The notes: generated from the letters alone by a model not told the origin. A stretch of 64,000 bases of DNA from Pristionchus mayeri (GCA_036245805.1 BTRK01000001.1:248001-312000); one strand, 5' to 3'. Shown: positions 12,616 to 25,567, counted from the stretch's first letter. Numbers and translations: made by a program.

Positions 12616-15600
12616 TTAGTAAAAAATGTACCAAATCGCATCATCCTTTTCCAATTCCTCAAATTTCTAGAAAAATAGTGAAGTTTCCGTTCTCACATTT
12701 TATAAGGGTGATACAGATGCAAATAATAATTATTGATTATCATTACCGTTCGCTGATGCACGGATGAATCCATTACGCATCTCGCGATCTGCGTCCACTT
12801 CTCGAGTGTGAACAAGTGTCGATACTCGGGTCGCTCAGTGACAGCTAGGATGTCTGCAAATCGCTTTACAATTAATTATTGCGGAAGGAAAGACTGGACT
12901 AAAACTACATCATAATATCAGAGGCACATTCGGACAGAAGGTGAAACAGGCATGAAGTTGTTTCGATTTTTGTTCGGAGTTACCTGAGAGTGAGTGAGCG
13001 GAGAGTAACAACGCCCGAAAGGCGTGATCACGATCGATTAGGGATCTCCACCGACCTGCGATTCAAAAGATAATATCCTAAATAGCTATTGTATTATACT
13101 ATAAATTTCAAAAATATATATTTAAAAATATTGAGTATTAACCGGATAACCAACCCATTTCCTGCTCTGTGAGCTTTCTCGGACCAAACCCGCGTATGGA
13201 CAACACGCATCGTGACAGCTCTTCGATGACCGCGGGGTATTCCGCGGATGGAGGGACGGCTGAAAAGTCTGTTGTATAGGTACCAGTGCGAAAATAGTAA
13301 CATTGTATGTTGCTCAGCTGCTGAAATATAATTTATGTCATTAGCGAACTTATGAACGGCTGAAAAAATACACTGTTCTCTCAACCTACTTGAGTTTTTC
13401 AGACTGCATGTGTTTCACAATTTCAATAAGTTGTTGAAAATATTTTTCCACCAATTACGTATCAACTTTGAATACAGTAAAAGATCTTACGCTCTCTGTA
13501 GCCAGACTGCTCCTGGTGCTCCGTCTGCTCAGCTGCCTGGTAGATCTCGGTGATCGATCGATACGAGGAGATACTGAAAATGTTAAAGAAGGAGTGTCAG
13601 CAAAGTAAAATTTTTGATGCTGTCATAACCACGACTTAGACAATTATCCAACGATCATAGCGCGAGTTAAGAGGATAGGCAAAGGTCAATCGCATAGCTC
13701 AGTGGTAAAGCAGTCGCCGCGTAATCGGAAGGTTGCGGGTTCGAATCCCACCAGTTTTTGAAAAATCTTCTAGTGATTTGAATTCCCGCACGTCCCTTCC
13801 CTTCAAGCCCTCCTTGGCATTCTGCCAACTAATGATAACTCGGTTCAAAATAGAGATACGCATTTGAAACTTTCAGAATCTCTTATGGTTGTACAAAGGT
13901 CGGTCATGGTTATGTCAACGTCAAAATTTCAACTTTGCTGACAGTCCTTCTTTAAGGTAAAGGTTCTCCCCCTCCTTCTCCCCCAATCTTTCTTGTCTTT
14001 CTTCTCTATTCTCTATACCCCTTCTCCTTCTCACACATTTCTGCATCTGATGAAGCACCTGTGGTGTACGATAAATAAATAAAATCTCTCCGATGTGGTC
14101 TTCGCTAGATTAGTGAACTTGTAGAGATCAGTACTTCAACGGAGTCTCCCTTGTGACTTGACAATCAGGAAAAATGGCCATGATGAAAACACATTTATCA
14201 CAGGTATCAGGAGTCGATGGAGGGAGCCATGAACGATTTTTTTCAAAGATTTTTGAAATTAGTCATATATTGATGGTAGAAGGTACTAAGGACAAGAAAT
14301 CGAAGGAACCAGGTTATTTGTCCCAGAGCCGGCTTTTAGACATTTTCCGGTTTTACTACCGGCTATACTGTATATCAGTCCGCAGAAGAGCTACAGGTAT
14401 GGCGGAGGTCTTAAAAAATCGGGAAAAATATGACAAATAACTTTACTGTTGTCAACTTTCTGATTGGACCAACACTCATAATTCTGGGATCGAAAAACCA
14501 GATTTTGAATTTAAAAATAAATATTTTCCCTATCACGCAGTAGAAACGCAGAGGTTTTTATTGCGGAATATGAAATACCAATCTCTCAAATGTCTTAGAA
14601 AAAAATATGAAGGAAAAATGTTATACCGTATTTTTTGATAATCGCGGTTAAAGGTGAGGTCCCGAGGTGACGAATTGGAAAAAATCTGATCGATTTTCGC
14701 AAAATCTGGGTAGAACCGATTTATTTTGTTTTTCGAATCTTTCATTTTCGTAAATTGGATTGCGAATATCTAGATGTTTTGAGTAATTGCAAGGGCCGAG
14801 TTCTATGAATGTTGATAGACTACCTACTGTACTTGAACATCAGCATATGATCAATGGACGTTCACTTTGATAATGATACTTTACATGCCCCTAAACATGC
14901 CAAAATCCGAGTGTTGAAAATCGATTTTTTGCGAGCCACTAAATCCGATCTCCTTTGAACATTTTTCGATGCATACTCTGTTGTGCAAAATAAAACATCA
15001 TAATGCTGGCCGAAGTTCAATGTACAATGTAGAAGATTTCGATTATTTCCAATTCGTCACCTACCTTTAACCGCGATTATCAAAAAATACGGTATAAAAT
15101 TTTTCCTTCATATTTTTTTCTAAGATATTTGAGAGATTGGTCTTTCATATTCCGCAATAAAAACCTCTGCGTTTCTACTGCGTGATAGGGAAAATATTTA
15201 TTTTTAAATTCAAAATGTGGATTTCGATCCCAGAATTATGAGTGTTGGTCCAATCAGAAAGTTGACAACAGTAAAGTTATTTGTCATATTTTTCCCGATT
15301 TTTTAAGACCTCCACCATACCTTTAGCTCTTCTGCGGACTGATATACAGTATAGCCGGTAGTAAAACCGGAAAATGTCTAAAAGCCGGCTCTGGGACAAA
15401 TAACCTGGTTCCTTCGATTTCTTGTCCTTAGTATCTTCTACCTTCAATATATGGCTAATTTTAAAAATCTTTGAAAAAAATTGTTCACGAAGGGGCTAGT
15501 TTTACTTCACTGACTCGTGATACATGTGTTATAGTTGTGGAGAGTTTTTTGTTAATAAAAGTATTTTTGATGCAAATTCTAACCCGTTCTCATCGATCCT

Positions 15601-18600
15601 CGATTCGGTCCTCCTCTCCTCTACTCGAATCGAGCTCTCCGGCCTCTCTGGCTGCCGCTCTGGCGCAGTGCCCGCCTCGACCTCGCGACCAGTCATCTGA
15701 GATGTTTTTTTTTCACACCAATCTGCTGCTTCCCCCGAAGCCCCAACCCCAACACCGACTCTTCAATACGTCAGACATCTGCCTAACTCTAACGAAGATT
15801 TCTCCCTTCCATTCGGTGCTTGCTCCTGGCGGATAAACAAATTTAAATTTAAATTGAGATCCTTTTCGATTATGATCTGTTATGGTTTAGCTACGCGAGG
15901 AACAGCAATCTGCCTACTTTCTTCTGTTTCATCACATTTAGTGGACTATCAAAAAGTATTTAAAAATCTGGTGTTCACCTTGAGCGCCCCGAAGTGGGAG
16001 GCGTCCCCGACCACTCCTCTCCTCCACTCGCTGAAGGAGCGTGGCTGTGAGGATAGCACGTCGTCGCCCTGAAATTAGCCTAGATTTCCAAACAAAATTC
16101 GTAAACATATGGCGAAGGAAGTTGAGCATAGGAAGATGAGCACTAAGCGTTCTAAATACTATGTTGATTTTACAAGACATTATGGTTTTTTGCGACTTAC
16201 ACGAGCATGCAAAATTCACATCCGAGAGTGTTATTGATGGGAAAGTGAAGCTTAATTGCTCACATCCTACTAAATTAGTGGATTCCTTTTTTTCGCTGAT
16301 ATAATGAACAACTGGTAAACTGACTGATCCAATTTGGGTGTTCTCTCACAGTGGGTAATCAGCGCTATATTGTGGAAACCAAACCACGTCTATCGCGCGC
16401 TCCTCGCCGCGGATTCTGATGTCGTCCACGTCGATGGGCGCGGATCTGGAAAAAAATGCAAATTAATTTGTAATTATTATATTAAATTTTAAAATGTAAT
16501 CTAACCTCGGAGGCGTTCGCGACCGCTGTCGATCATCGCGAAAGGTCGTTGCTGCGTAGTGGGCTGTAACTATTTCTCATTCATGATTTTGCACTTTCAT
16601 CATTTTTTCTGAGAATTTGTATCAGTTATGCTTCGAATTTAGTTAAAATCCGATTAGAAATTGAATCATGTGATTCTTCTGAGCTCTCCGAGTATTATAA
16701 TCACCATTTCTATCCTGCGATCTCCGCACAGAAGAGTCGAAGAGCCGCTGTCGCGTGTAGCCGGCGCCACCTTTAAGTGATACATATTTACAAGGTAATC
16801 AAGTCACTGTCCTCAATAGCATCAACATAAATTCATATTTTTTCCGATTTTAATCGAGAGAAGGCGATGTGAACAATGCGGTCACAATCAGCATTCCACT
16901 CGACGCCTCAGGAGGATTTCCTCAGGATTTCCCGAATATTAAAAAATATTTTAAAAAACCCTCACCAGTCCTCGACGTATTCGCCGTTCCCCTTGTCGTG
17001 TCCTCAAGTGTCGTCGTTGAGAGCGTCGAATCAGCAGGAGAGTGGGCCATCCTGGTAGCCCCCACGCGGCCGGTTCCGTAGATTCTGGAATATGTATATT
17101 CTAGGCTTTAGAACCAGATAAATGCCAGATTATATTGATATACAGGCCGACCCGAATCAGTCATTAGTTGTTTGTTCTGTTAGGAAAAAAAAATTTTTAT
17201 TAAAATTTCTTAAATTGCTTCGCCAAAATGCCATTTATTTCTGTATCAGATATGTTTCAGATTCTCATGAAAATATGATCTCGGCTGTTTCAATAGTTTC
17301 GTTGAAGCTGGCGTAGGAGCAAAATAAGTTAAAACGTCACCTCTCGGATCCATTGTTGATCTGCGGCCTGGCCGCACCCGCCGCAGCTGCAGCAGCACTC
17401 AGCCCCATGGGTCCGCCAGTTCCTTGTGCCTCCCGCCCCGACCACCACAGGTGCCCGAGTCCCAGCTTGCCCAGCTCGCTGGCTGGAAATTTGTAGTTCA
17501 AAAGCTAAATACTCAAAAGATAGATTTGATGCAAAAGTGATACAAAAACTTACTTGGTGGCATGGAGACGAGAAGGTTCTTGCGCGCTTCGGCGCGTGCG
17601 GCGCGTCTCTGCAATTTTGAGTTCACCGATCAAAGAAAATCCTTCGAGTAGAAATTGTATGTGAAAGTTCAACCTTGATGAAGAAGGCGAGGAGCACCAG
17701 TAGTAGAAGCATAACCATAATGAACACGAGCAAGGCGAGCAAGAGGAAGAAGGAGAAGCTGGAAGGATAATTGTATCAAATTTGATTCAAAATTATGATG
17801 TTGAGTTCCTTTTATACATAGTTCGCAATGTGTCTTCAAATGCACGCCAAAATTGATGGGTGACTAACCTTGATTTGTTCTGATCTGCGTGTGCATTCCC
17901 AACGGTGCCCAGCGACTGCTGCTGACCGTCTCCTGAACATTTTGTTATCATTTTTGCGATCTGACTCCTCAAAAGCATCATTCTTGAAGCATTAAGATAA
18001 GCATCCCAATCTGGCTTTCGAAATGATCTCTAACTTTCTCTTACCGACGAGATAGCATTGGGAGTTGAAAGATCGAGAAATTGGTGTGCATACCAGATCC
18101 CAAATGTATCAAGAGAAGAATCGTACCTCCGAACACGCTCGCTTGTCCGAATTGCCCATTGGACTGCGACGAGCCGAACTGGTTCGGGAATCCATTGCCG
18201 AGCACGGAATTTGACCCGAGATCCTTGTTGAGTCCATTCAGACCACCGCCGAGACCGCTTCTGAATTCGTATGAATTTATTGAATGGAATGTTGATCGTG
18301 CACAGTTCGACAGCATACTACTATTGAAGTCATTTAAAACTTTTTCCAAGAAACTGTGAAGCGTAATTAAATTTTCTTTCACCTTTCATCGTTTTCAATA
18401 TTTCGTTTTTTTTTCTAATTTTATACATAAAATCAATGAAAGCTCACAGATCATTGACATTGCCGCCCGATCGATTGGCCATCGGATTGATCGGCAGGAT
18501 CGGCAGTCGGCCTCCCTCGTTGATACCCATGGACGGACTCCCTCCTGTTCCTCCGCCTCTCGTCCCCAGTCCGCCCAGTCCTCCGAATTCGCTATTCTGC

Positions 18601-21600
18601 TGCTGAATAGTTCTCGTATTACTGCTCTTTGGTCACGTTGATTAGTCCCAAATCTGTTCATTCTATGCACTTTCTTCATTGTTGAGCAGTCAAATACTGT
18701 AAAAAAAGCACTAGTTCATTAATACATTGGTAAAGCTCATCCACGAGCTTATACCTCTAGTAGTTGGCTGGAGCCTGCGCCGCCGAGGCCTCCGAACTGC
18801 TGCAGCTGCTGCTGTGGCAGCAGTCCCTGCTGCTGCTGCCCATTGCTGCTTCCTGCAGCACCTGCAGCAGCAGCGCCCAGCAGCTGCTGCAGGGCGGGAT
18901 CTACGGAGGATGAGGAGCCCGGGGAAGGACGATTATTGGTGAGAGAGGAGTCGATGTTAGCTGCTGAGCCGGACAGTGGTCCCAGAGCCGAGTTGGGAGG
19001 GGCGGTTTGACTGAAACGTACTCAAAGTTTGCGTATATTTTAGTCACCTTGTGTACGATTATTTGTCATAAGATAAGGCACTTACCTCTCAATATTGAAG
19101 TTGTGATTGATGACTGGCAGCGGTAAGGTGTCAACTTCCGGCAGTCCATAGATACACTTCACGTCCAGCGTGTGGTCGCCCTGCGAACATTCGGTTGGCA
19201 TGCCAAGTATTATTTGAGAGAGGAATAATAATTGATATTGTGCCAATATTATTATATTTGCCCAGTCATGGAGGATGATATCGAATTTACTTCGATCTAT
19301 GAACCCTTATCAGAAAAGTGAAACTCACTTGCAAAATTACAGCGGGATTCTTGCCGATGCGAACCCGATTCTGGAAGACGCCTGGCGCTGGCTGAAATTG
19401 TTGCTATGCGTGATATTATTGATCTCCTCAGCAATAAGCTTGTGTTGTGGTCCATGTTTTGTGTTTTCAACATCTCTTATGATGATACTTGATTGCCCGA
19501 ATGATCGCCCAGAATCAGCCTCACGTTGTTTATGCTACTCCCCGAATGCCAAACGACTCGAGAGTGTGCGCAACACGGAGAGATCGAGATACCAGTCGGT
19601 TCATTCCTCGCCTCGTTCATGATCTCTCGAGCGGATCTAGAGACCATTTGCACTGCGCAGAGAGTATTACCCGGATCTCTATTGAACAACAGGCTGGCTC
19701 CCTATAACAAGTGAGGGAAGAGGAGCCGCTTACCCGGATCCATTGAGTCACTCGAGTAAGCTGAACCTGTCAGGGCAGAATTCTGCGCATTAATCGACAG
19801 TAATCGACTAGTCTCCCGGGAGTTCAAAACGCCAGTAATCTTCACCCCATGCAATGGATCCATCGTCCCAGCTCAGTTAATGTCAAATTTCAGACGTGTT
19901 TGAAACGAAGAATTCAGTTTTCGAATAGTATCATTTTGCAACGTTTGAACCAATAAAAAGTGAGTAGGAAGTCGGGATGCACTCTCCCTCCTAATTCGGG
20001 CCTAATTACAGAAGTGGCAAGGTTATCGCACGATCTACCCTTTGTTTCTCTCTCTCCCTTTCCCGTCACTCTGTCCCGATCGAGATTGTTATTCAACAGA
20101 AGGATAGAGATGGAGACATATGCGAAAATTGCCCCTGACTCACGCGGAAAAACTCACGAACTCACTAACGGAAGTGCATCTCTGACTCTCTGGCTCTCTC
20201 GATTATGAGTGCTCTGTCGGCAAACAAAACTCATCAAATTATTGCGATAGTAGCGCAAAAATATGGCTAATGCTACCCTAATCGATACTTCGAAAACTTT
20301 TGCGCGTTACTATTCACATAGAGATTGTAGATGGAAGCTAACGAACAATTGAGGGGAAGAATTTAAATGAGTTTCAAGAACCGATAAAGTTCTGAAACAC
20401 ACCTTTGAAACAATATTACCTCCACTCTCGGTGAAAAATCAAATAAAGTTTTAAAAACTCACCATCTGCGTCATGCAGGGGTCGTTGAATACTGCGATCT
20501 CGATCACGTACGTCGTCTCCCCGTTGCCTTTGAGTCGGCATTCCGGACGACCTGAAATAGGGTTAGACGTATACAATTTACATTTCACCCATGCAAATAG
20601 CGTCTGTAATGACGAGAGTCAATTCTTGTTAGCAGAAATTGCTTTACTGGCGATGACTTGTTACTTTCTGACTTTTGTATCTTTTTATTCATACATTTTT
20701 ACCAAAATTCGCTAAATATTCCTCGAAAAGTAGCAATCTCTCACCAGTAACCCCCACGATGATCCAGTCCGTAAACCTGCCAGCCGGTAGATAGTTCTTG
20801 TTGAAATTGACCTCGATTGTTATCAGCTGCGCGCCACATTTCGGCACCACTGCAAGTTGTTTTTGTTTTTGCAATTGTTATTGTTTTGTTTTCCCATTTT
20901 CTGGCCTCGGCCCCCTCGGATAATCTGTCACTGCTGACTGCACTCTTTGATGAGCATGGGGGCCGGGGGATAATTACACCCATCACTCTCTACTCTAATC
21001 ACCCCGGGAGACCTACTCGCTGCTCGATTGACCATGGCGAACTTGGAGATGTTTGTATTTTCAGGATCAATACTTTGTTCATTCTGCATACTGAGTCTAC
21101 ACAAGTATTGCAGTATTTTCTCAAACTAAATATCAAAATATCGATTTGTGTTGTCGAATAAGGAATGCGTGCTCAATTGGTGGGCCTTAAAGGAGGGCTC
21201 TCGGTAAAGTAGCCACATCGATAGAAGGGAGGTTCCACCCTCCAAAGATCATAGCGCGAATTAAGCGTACACACATCGGTAGGATAGCTCAGTGGTAGAG
21301 CAGCCGTCACGTAATCTGAAGGTTGCGGGTTCGATCCCCACTATTTTTGACAAAACTTCAAGATATTTGAATTCGCGCACTTCCCTGGCCCATCAAGCGT
21401 CCATGGCACTCAGCCAACTAATCATAACTCTGATAAGAGTAGAGGTATTAATGTAACTTTTTTTGAGCCTTTAGTCGTTAAGAGGAGCTAGGTCATGGTA
21501 ATGACAGGGTCCAAAGTTGAACTTTGCCTTCAGTCCTCCTTTAACCATTCATTCGGTGCTGAACCGAATCAAAACAGCTTCCGGTTCCCCCACATAATCC

Positions 21601-22101
21601 TTCCCGTGTCAGGTATTGGATCATCAGCCCAAAATCGGACTACCTCCATCTAGCAAGAGGGAGATACACACAATCGGCAACTGGTTTCTTTCTGCTTCCT
21701 ATGATGCCCTTCCCTATTTTATTGTGTAAGAGGCCGGGCGATTACCCGGAAATCGACCGAAGAGTGGAGTAGAGGGGGCGGATAATAATTGACACTTGTG
21801 AAGTGGGGTCTCTAACCCCCCTCAGGGAGTGCACGCAAATTAGGACTAGGACCTGAGGTGGTTTTCGAGGGAAGGGTTCATGTTTTTTTGCGGAAGGACA
21901 CAATTATCAATTTCTGGATAGTTTCACAAAAAATAACCTTGCTACGCGAAACTGATATAATCGACCAGTGGTTCAAACAAATGATTCAAAAAAGTGATTC
22001 AAAAATAAACCTGAGACTCGAGGTGCGACTGCGAATTGTGCGGTTGCAGGTTGGATGAGTAGAGTGAGGAGAACAATCGATGAGATGAGGAGTGTGGTCA
22101 T
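12616..22101 (-). CDS. ZP-N-type single-pass membrane protein, 22 exons, about 735 aa
   Basis: Exons: 22101-22011, 20849-20745, 20551-20463, 19180-19086, 19010-18755, 18602-18448, 18260-18127, 17932-17869, 17758-17674, 17608-17554, 17482-17341, 17084-16966, 16770-16705, 16563-16506, 16445-16385, 16068-15979, 15696-15584, 13573-13491, 13259-13143, 13055-12984, 12853-12747, 12666-12616 (TAA). All phases agree. Residues 1-21 are a signal peptide. Residues 32-126 look like the N-terminal half of a zona pellucida domain: [31 protein letters not shown] and [10 protein letters not shown] supply four cysteines. No ZP-C half follows. A Gln/Gly/Ser-rich linker (126-330) leads to one membrane helix (331-357, [14 protein letters not shown]) with RRAARAEAR just inside. 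The roughly 375-residue cytoplasmic tail has an Arg/Ser-rich part and a well-conserved-looking end ([19 protein letters not shown]). ZP proteins polymerise at apical surfaces, so an epidermal or cuticle role is likely. The last exon is the least certain. Confidence 0.75.
13583..13955. mobile_element. TTAAAGAAGG-ended TIR element carrying a tRNA-like sequence (copy A)
   Basis: 373 bp. The two ends are inverted copies over about 50 bp (TTAAAGAAGGAGTGTCAGC at the left; the right end reversed begins TTAAAGAAGGACTGTCAGC). The middle holds the tRNA-like sequence described separately. It lies in intron 17 of the ZP gene, 10 bp from the acceptor of exon 18. Confidence 0.75.
13688..13758 (+). ncRNA. 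tRNA-like sequence with A and B boxes inside a TIR element
   Basis: The A box TAGCTCAGTGG (13695-13705) and B box GGTTCGAATCC (13738-13748) match the Pol III consensus with tRNA spacing (43 nt start to start). A TTTTT run follows at 13754. The D-arm region has GCTC but only a weak partner, the T-stem has a mismatch, and no acceptor-stem pairing is visible. It is therefore probably a tRNA-derived promoter or SINE-type head rather than a working tRNA. Confidence 0.6.
14231..15487. mobile_element. Fold-back element with ~460-bp arms and a ~340-bp loop
   Basis: The left arm (14231-14697) and right arm (15035-15487) are close reverse complements: for example GGTAGAAGGTACTAAGGACA on the left and TGTCCTTAGTATCTTCTACC on the right. 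The loop 14698-15034 has no open frame of interest. It sits in the large intron 17 of the ZP gene. Confidence 0.75.
21187..21544. mobile_element. TTAAAGGAGG-ended TIR element carrying a tRNA-like sequence (copy B)
   Basis: 358 bp, starting TTAAAGGAGGGCTC and ending CAGTCCTCCTTTAA. It is homologous to copy A across GATCATAGCGCGA, the tRNA-like core and the CCAACTAAT(G/C)ATAACTC block downstream. It lies in intron 1 of the ZP gene. Confidence 0.75.
21278..21348 (+). ncRNA. tRNA-like sequence with A and B boxes (second copy)
   Basis: A box TAGCTCAGTGG at 21285-21295 and B box GGTTCGATCCC at 21328-21338, with the same 43-nt spacing as the copy at 13.7 kb. GCTC/GAGC can form the D stem, and a TTTTT run starts at 21344. 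The acceptor stem is not formed. It is better preserved than the other copy. Confidence 0.62.
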
Positions 22102-23730
22102 CACTTGATCACAGGGTGACTCCAAATCACATGGGCACTATCCTGAAAATAATCATTTATTGAACGACGACTCTCATCGTGTGTATTATCTCGCCTTGAC
22201 TGACAAAAATCGATTACATTTATGGGCATAAATGGTGGAAGTGATGATATTTCGAAAACGGCTAGGGTTTCGGGCAATAAAAAAATGAATTCAAAAAATT
22301 AATTATACATTTCTCGAAAATTCAATCGGAAATTCGTATTCAGAATTCTGAACATCGATGGGCGAAATATCCTTGTATCTAATTTGCGAGATAATAATAA
22401 TAATAGTTCCATAAATCGTACAATAATCTCGGACATGCGAAGTGGATAGGTATTCTTGAGTGCGCGATTTGATTACTTTCTTTCAACTCACAGAAACAAC
22501 TTAAGCGGATCGAAGATGCAAGCAGGAAGAGCCCTAAGCAGATGAAAAGTTCGTTTCGGACCGAATATAGAGCAGCTTTTACGAGCAAAGACAGGTGCGA
22601 GTTTCCAGGTCAGAACCATTGTTGGGCAGTAAAAGTGAGGAGCAACGAGTAAATTGACTCCTGTCAGCTTGATTTATGAGTACACACCGAACGAGGTGAA
22701 ACTCTGTCGAACGAGTGTGTGTGTTCTGATCGAAAACAAGACGCCATTCCAATGATAGATTCAAAAGAGTGATTCAAAAGCCTCGGCCGGACTTCGGGCG
22801 AAAGTGGATCATCAGCGAAAGTCGCACGCAATCTGTTGGAGGTTTTGCACCCCGGCGCTTCTTAGCATAAGCGAAAAGTGAGATGAGAGGCCAATTGAGA
22901 CGGAGGGGGCGCTTTCGATTACTAGATCCCCTCTCTCTCTGTACTAGACCCCAGTGCCCACAGGGGTTGAGTAGGAGGTAAAGAGTTGTGGTGGTGGGGG
23001 ATAGTATATGGGGGACTAGTTTGAAGCTCGGAGAGCGGCTTGGCAGTGAGCTCATTGACTGGCGCATGAACAAGCGAGAGCAGAGTGAGTGGCACATAGG
23101 GTTACGGTAGCTTAATGTTTGATACAAAAGATTGATGCAAGACGTTGATACAAAAGATTCAAAAGCATGTTCAGGGAAAGAGACGAGGCCCGTGGTGTGT
23201 TTCATCCGAGATATGAGCTCTGAGCCAAGGTCGCGCATAGTGACACCCTGACTTGGAGGGAGAGGGAGGACCGAATAGGGGGAGATACAATAGAGAGTCG
23301 GAGAGGGGTTATTATGATCGGTGTCTTCCCTTCCTCTCCCTCTCGTTCTCTCGATCTCTCTTTGGAACGGAGAGAACGAGAGTTGCCCTATCGGAAAATG
23401 GACTCTGCAGCGAAAGTGCCTACTCAGCGCCATTCTTGTCGGACAGTTCATGTAGTCAATCAGCTAAAAAATTATACAAGACTGACAGTTTTCTAATTCC
23501 CTGCACAAAAACCTGAGACGCGATGCGGAAAAGGTGAAAAGATGCAGTTTGCGCATTCATGAATTCGTCGTGAGATACATCCAAGTACAAAATGAAGATG
23601 AATGTAAGATAAAGATAACTATTTTTCAGGAATATTAGATCGAACGCTGCCAACTGATTTTGAGTTTGTCCTGCACATGATTTACAACATCATTTATCAC
23701 ATGGTCAACGTGGGGACAGCTTGATTTGGG
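22102..23730. other. Upstream region of the ZP gene; no gene supported
   Basis: Holds a long minus-strand open frame (22774-23451, rejected) in GAGAGAG-rich sequence, and several TGATTCAAAA motifs. Promoter elements of the ZP gene are expected here but I cannot identify one. Confidence 0.45.
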
Positions 23731-24651
23731 TCAAAGAATATCCTGCAAATCCTCCGAAGTCAACGTCTTTGGCGCATCTGCAATAACATTTAGTTGTGAA
23801 CAGTTCTGAAAGTCCCCTCCACACCGAAGTCACCCTCCTGCAGGACCATTGTGCCTGACGTCAGGATAAATATGATATGATAGTTCTGAAATTTAAAAAA
23901 AAATTAGTTCTTTTGCTAATTGATGCAGGATTCTTCTTTCCCAATCGATATTGTACTCCTCCCCACGCTCGACCCAGTCGCGGGTCATCGAGGTTGGTTG
24001 TGGGCTGTTATCCTTTCCTAAATAACTTTTCTCAATAGTCGATTTCGAGAGTTCATTGCACTCGCATTACCCTTACAGTTAAACCTGAGTAACGTATATA
24101 ATGTGACATTGATAAAATGGAATGAATTAAAATTAGACATTCAAATTTCAAACTATAATTTATGACGAACCGGGCGTTTCCCAGTAGTACCCGGGGGCTA
24201 TGCACTTGAACGAATCGGATCGCCGCATAGCCTTTACCGGTGCGTCCTGTGAATTATCCAGAAAAAAATAGTGTTGGGCTGTATATTCCTGTTCTTTTCG
24301 CGAAATTGGAAAAAAATGAGCAAGGACAAACAATTGCAAAACGAGCAAATAAATGCTAATAAATTAGGATGAAAGGAGCATATCAGCCGGGTAGTATTCG
24401 AGCCAAACCCAGTATGAGCCACTGCACCCATAGCTCATTCCTCCAGTCAACCGTTTCTGCAAAGTTAGTCGATATCAAGAAAAAATGTCTTCTTATCTGT
24501 ACACCAAACATGTATTATGTTCAATAAAGGAACTCTCTAGTCCAGTCTCTTGCTGTCCGAATATTGGAGGTATACGATCTCACCGGAAACGCTTTGTAGC
24601 CTTTGTAGCTGGTCGAGTTGATCTTCGGGTCAGCATATTTCTTGCAGTACA
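23731..24651 (-). CDS. 3' part of a small Cys/Tyr-rich protein gene, four exons found
   Basis: Exons 24651-24584, 24456-24409, 24246-24171, 23777-23731 (TGA 23733-23731) join in phase. The fragment reads YCKKYADPKINSTSYKGY..., KRLTGGMSYGCSGSYW, DAPVKAMRRSDSFKCIAPGY and DAPKTLTSEDLQDIL. It has three cysteines and many aromatic residues, so it looks like an extracellular small protein. The first exon found needs one more base from an upstream exon that I could not locate; the 5' flank is filled by a GAGAGAG palindrome, so the gene may be broken. The last intron contains a short retro-repeat (23815-23883). No family was recognised. Confidence 0.45.
23815..23883. repeat. Truncated repeat ending in an ATATG tail
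   Basis: About 69 bp are almost identical to 53097-53164 (CACCCTCCTGCAGGACCATT, then CTGACGTCAGGATAAATATG), followed by ATATGAT repeats. This looks like a severely 5'-truncated retroposed copy with a simple-repeat 3' tail. Confidence 0.55.
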
Positions 24652-25567
24652 CTGAAAAAAATACAACACAATATATTCAGGAATGGCTTCCTGCTTCGCT
24701 TACGAGTTTCAAAATAGCACATTCGATGGACCTTACTAGGGTGGTTGAAATGGATCAACGGGTCGCTATTTAGAGGGCCTTGGCAGATCAGAGACGGATG
24801 AGACGGTTAACCGTCCCCTCTGGCAGTCCTACCCTCTCTATTCACTGTGGAGAGAGAGACTCTCTCGTCTCTCTCTCCCTCCCTTCACGGATGACCCGTA
24901 TGAGAGATAAACAAGACGGTTAACCGTGATCTATTTCAGCCACCTTACAATTCTGCATCGTATGATTCATTTTTTCTAGATTCTAGATCCATGCCATCGC
25001 AACTGTATAATCGCCTTTATTCAAAAAATAATGTCGAATAATTTGTATTCGAACCTGCAGTGTTCTCCGGAAACGATTGATACACTAATGTTTCTCATCG
25101 CCCCACTCTTTTGCAGTCCATGCTGCTCAGTCAGTCTCCTAGATTAATAATAATATCTTTATCGCTCGTGGCGGGGATTCGATAACAAATAGTGGATATT
25201 ATACAGGAAAGAGTAGTCATCACAAAAGATTGGCAAGGCATTTAGCATTCTCTCGTGTTTCTCGATTGCTATTGCCTAGCAAGCACTCAGATTCTTTGAC
25301 CCTCTCACAATAGTTCCGCCCACTGTTCCTGAGCAATATATCTATATCCACGTGGTCCTCGCTTCTGTATCGATAATATCACTTTATCGATATACGTTAC
25401 CATCTTTCCCGATACAGAAGCAGACTGTGCTTGGCTGGAGAAGGAGGCGAATAGAGTGAGCGAGTACAAGTTAGGAAGGGCTGGGTCTAGTAGTTCACGC
25501 ACGGCTATAATTGTATAGAAGGATACTAGGAAACCTCGAGGATCATTAGAGAAGAACGTAGGGGAGG

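Noticed and set aside
19275..19622. 115-codon plus-strand frame with a hydrophobic stretch inside intron 3 of the ZP gene
   Set aside because: Could be a nested gene, but there is no start context, no splice partner and other frames are equally open. Left as intron.
13688..21348. Two working tRNA genes
   Set aside because: A and B boxes are good, but acceptor stems do not pair and the T stem has a mismatch. Both are embedded in repeated elements, so they are called tRNA-like instead.
22774..23451. 225-codon minus-strand open frame, the longest in the window
   Set aside because: It is Arg/Ser/Pro-rich, follows GAGAGAG-type repeat sequence and has overlapping open frames on the other strand. 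Third-base pattern and start context are not coding-like, so it is probably a chance frame in stop-poor repeats.
23941..24015. Open minus-strand segment PQPTSMTRDWVERGEEYN as an exon of the Cys/Tyr gene
   Set aside because: Its phase does not fit the preceding exon. The exon at 23777-23731 does and gives a clean end.
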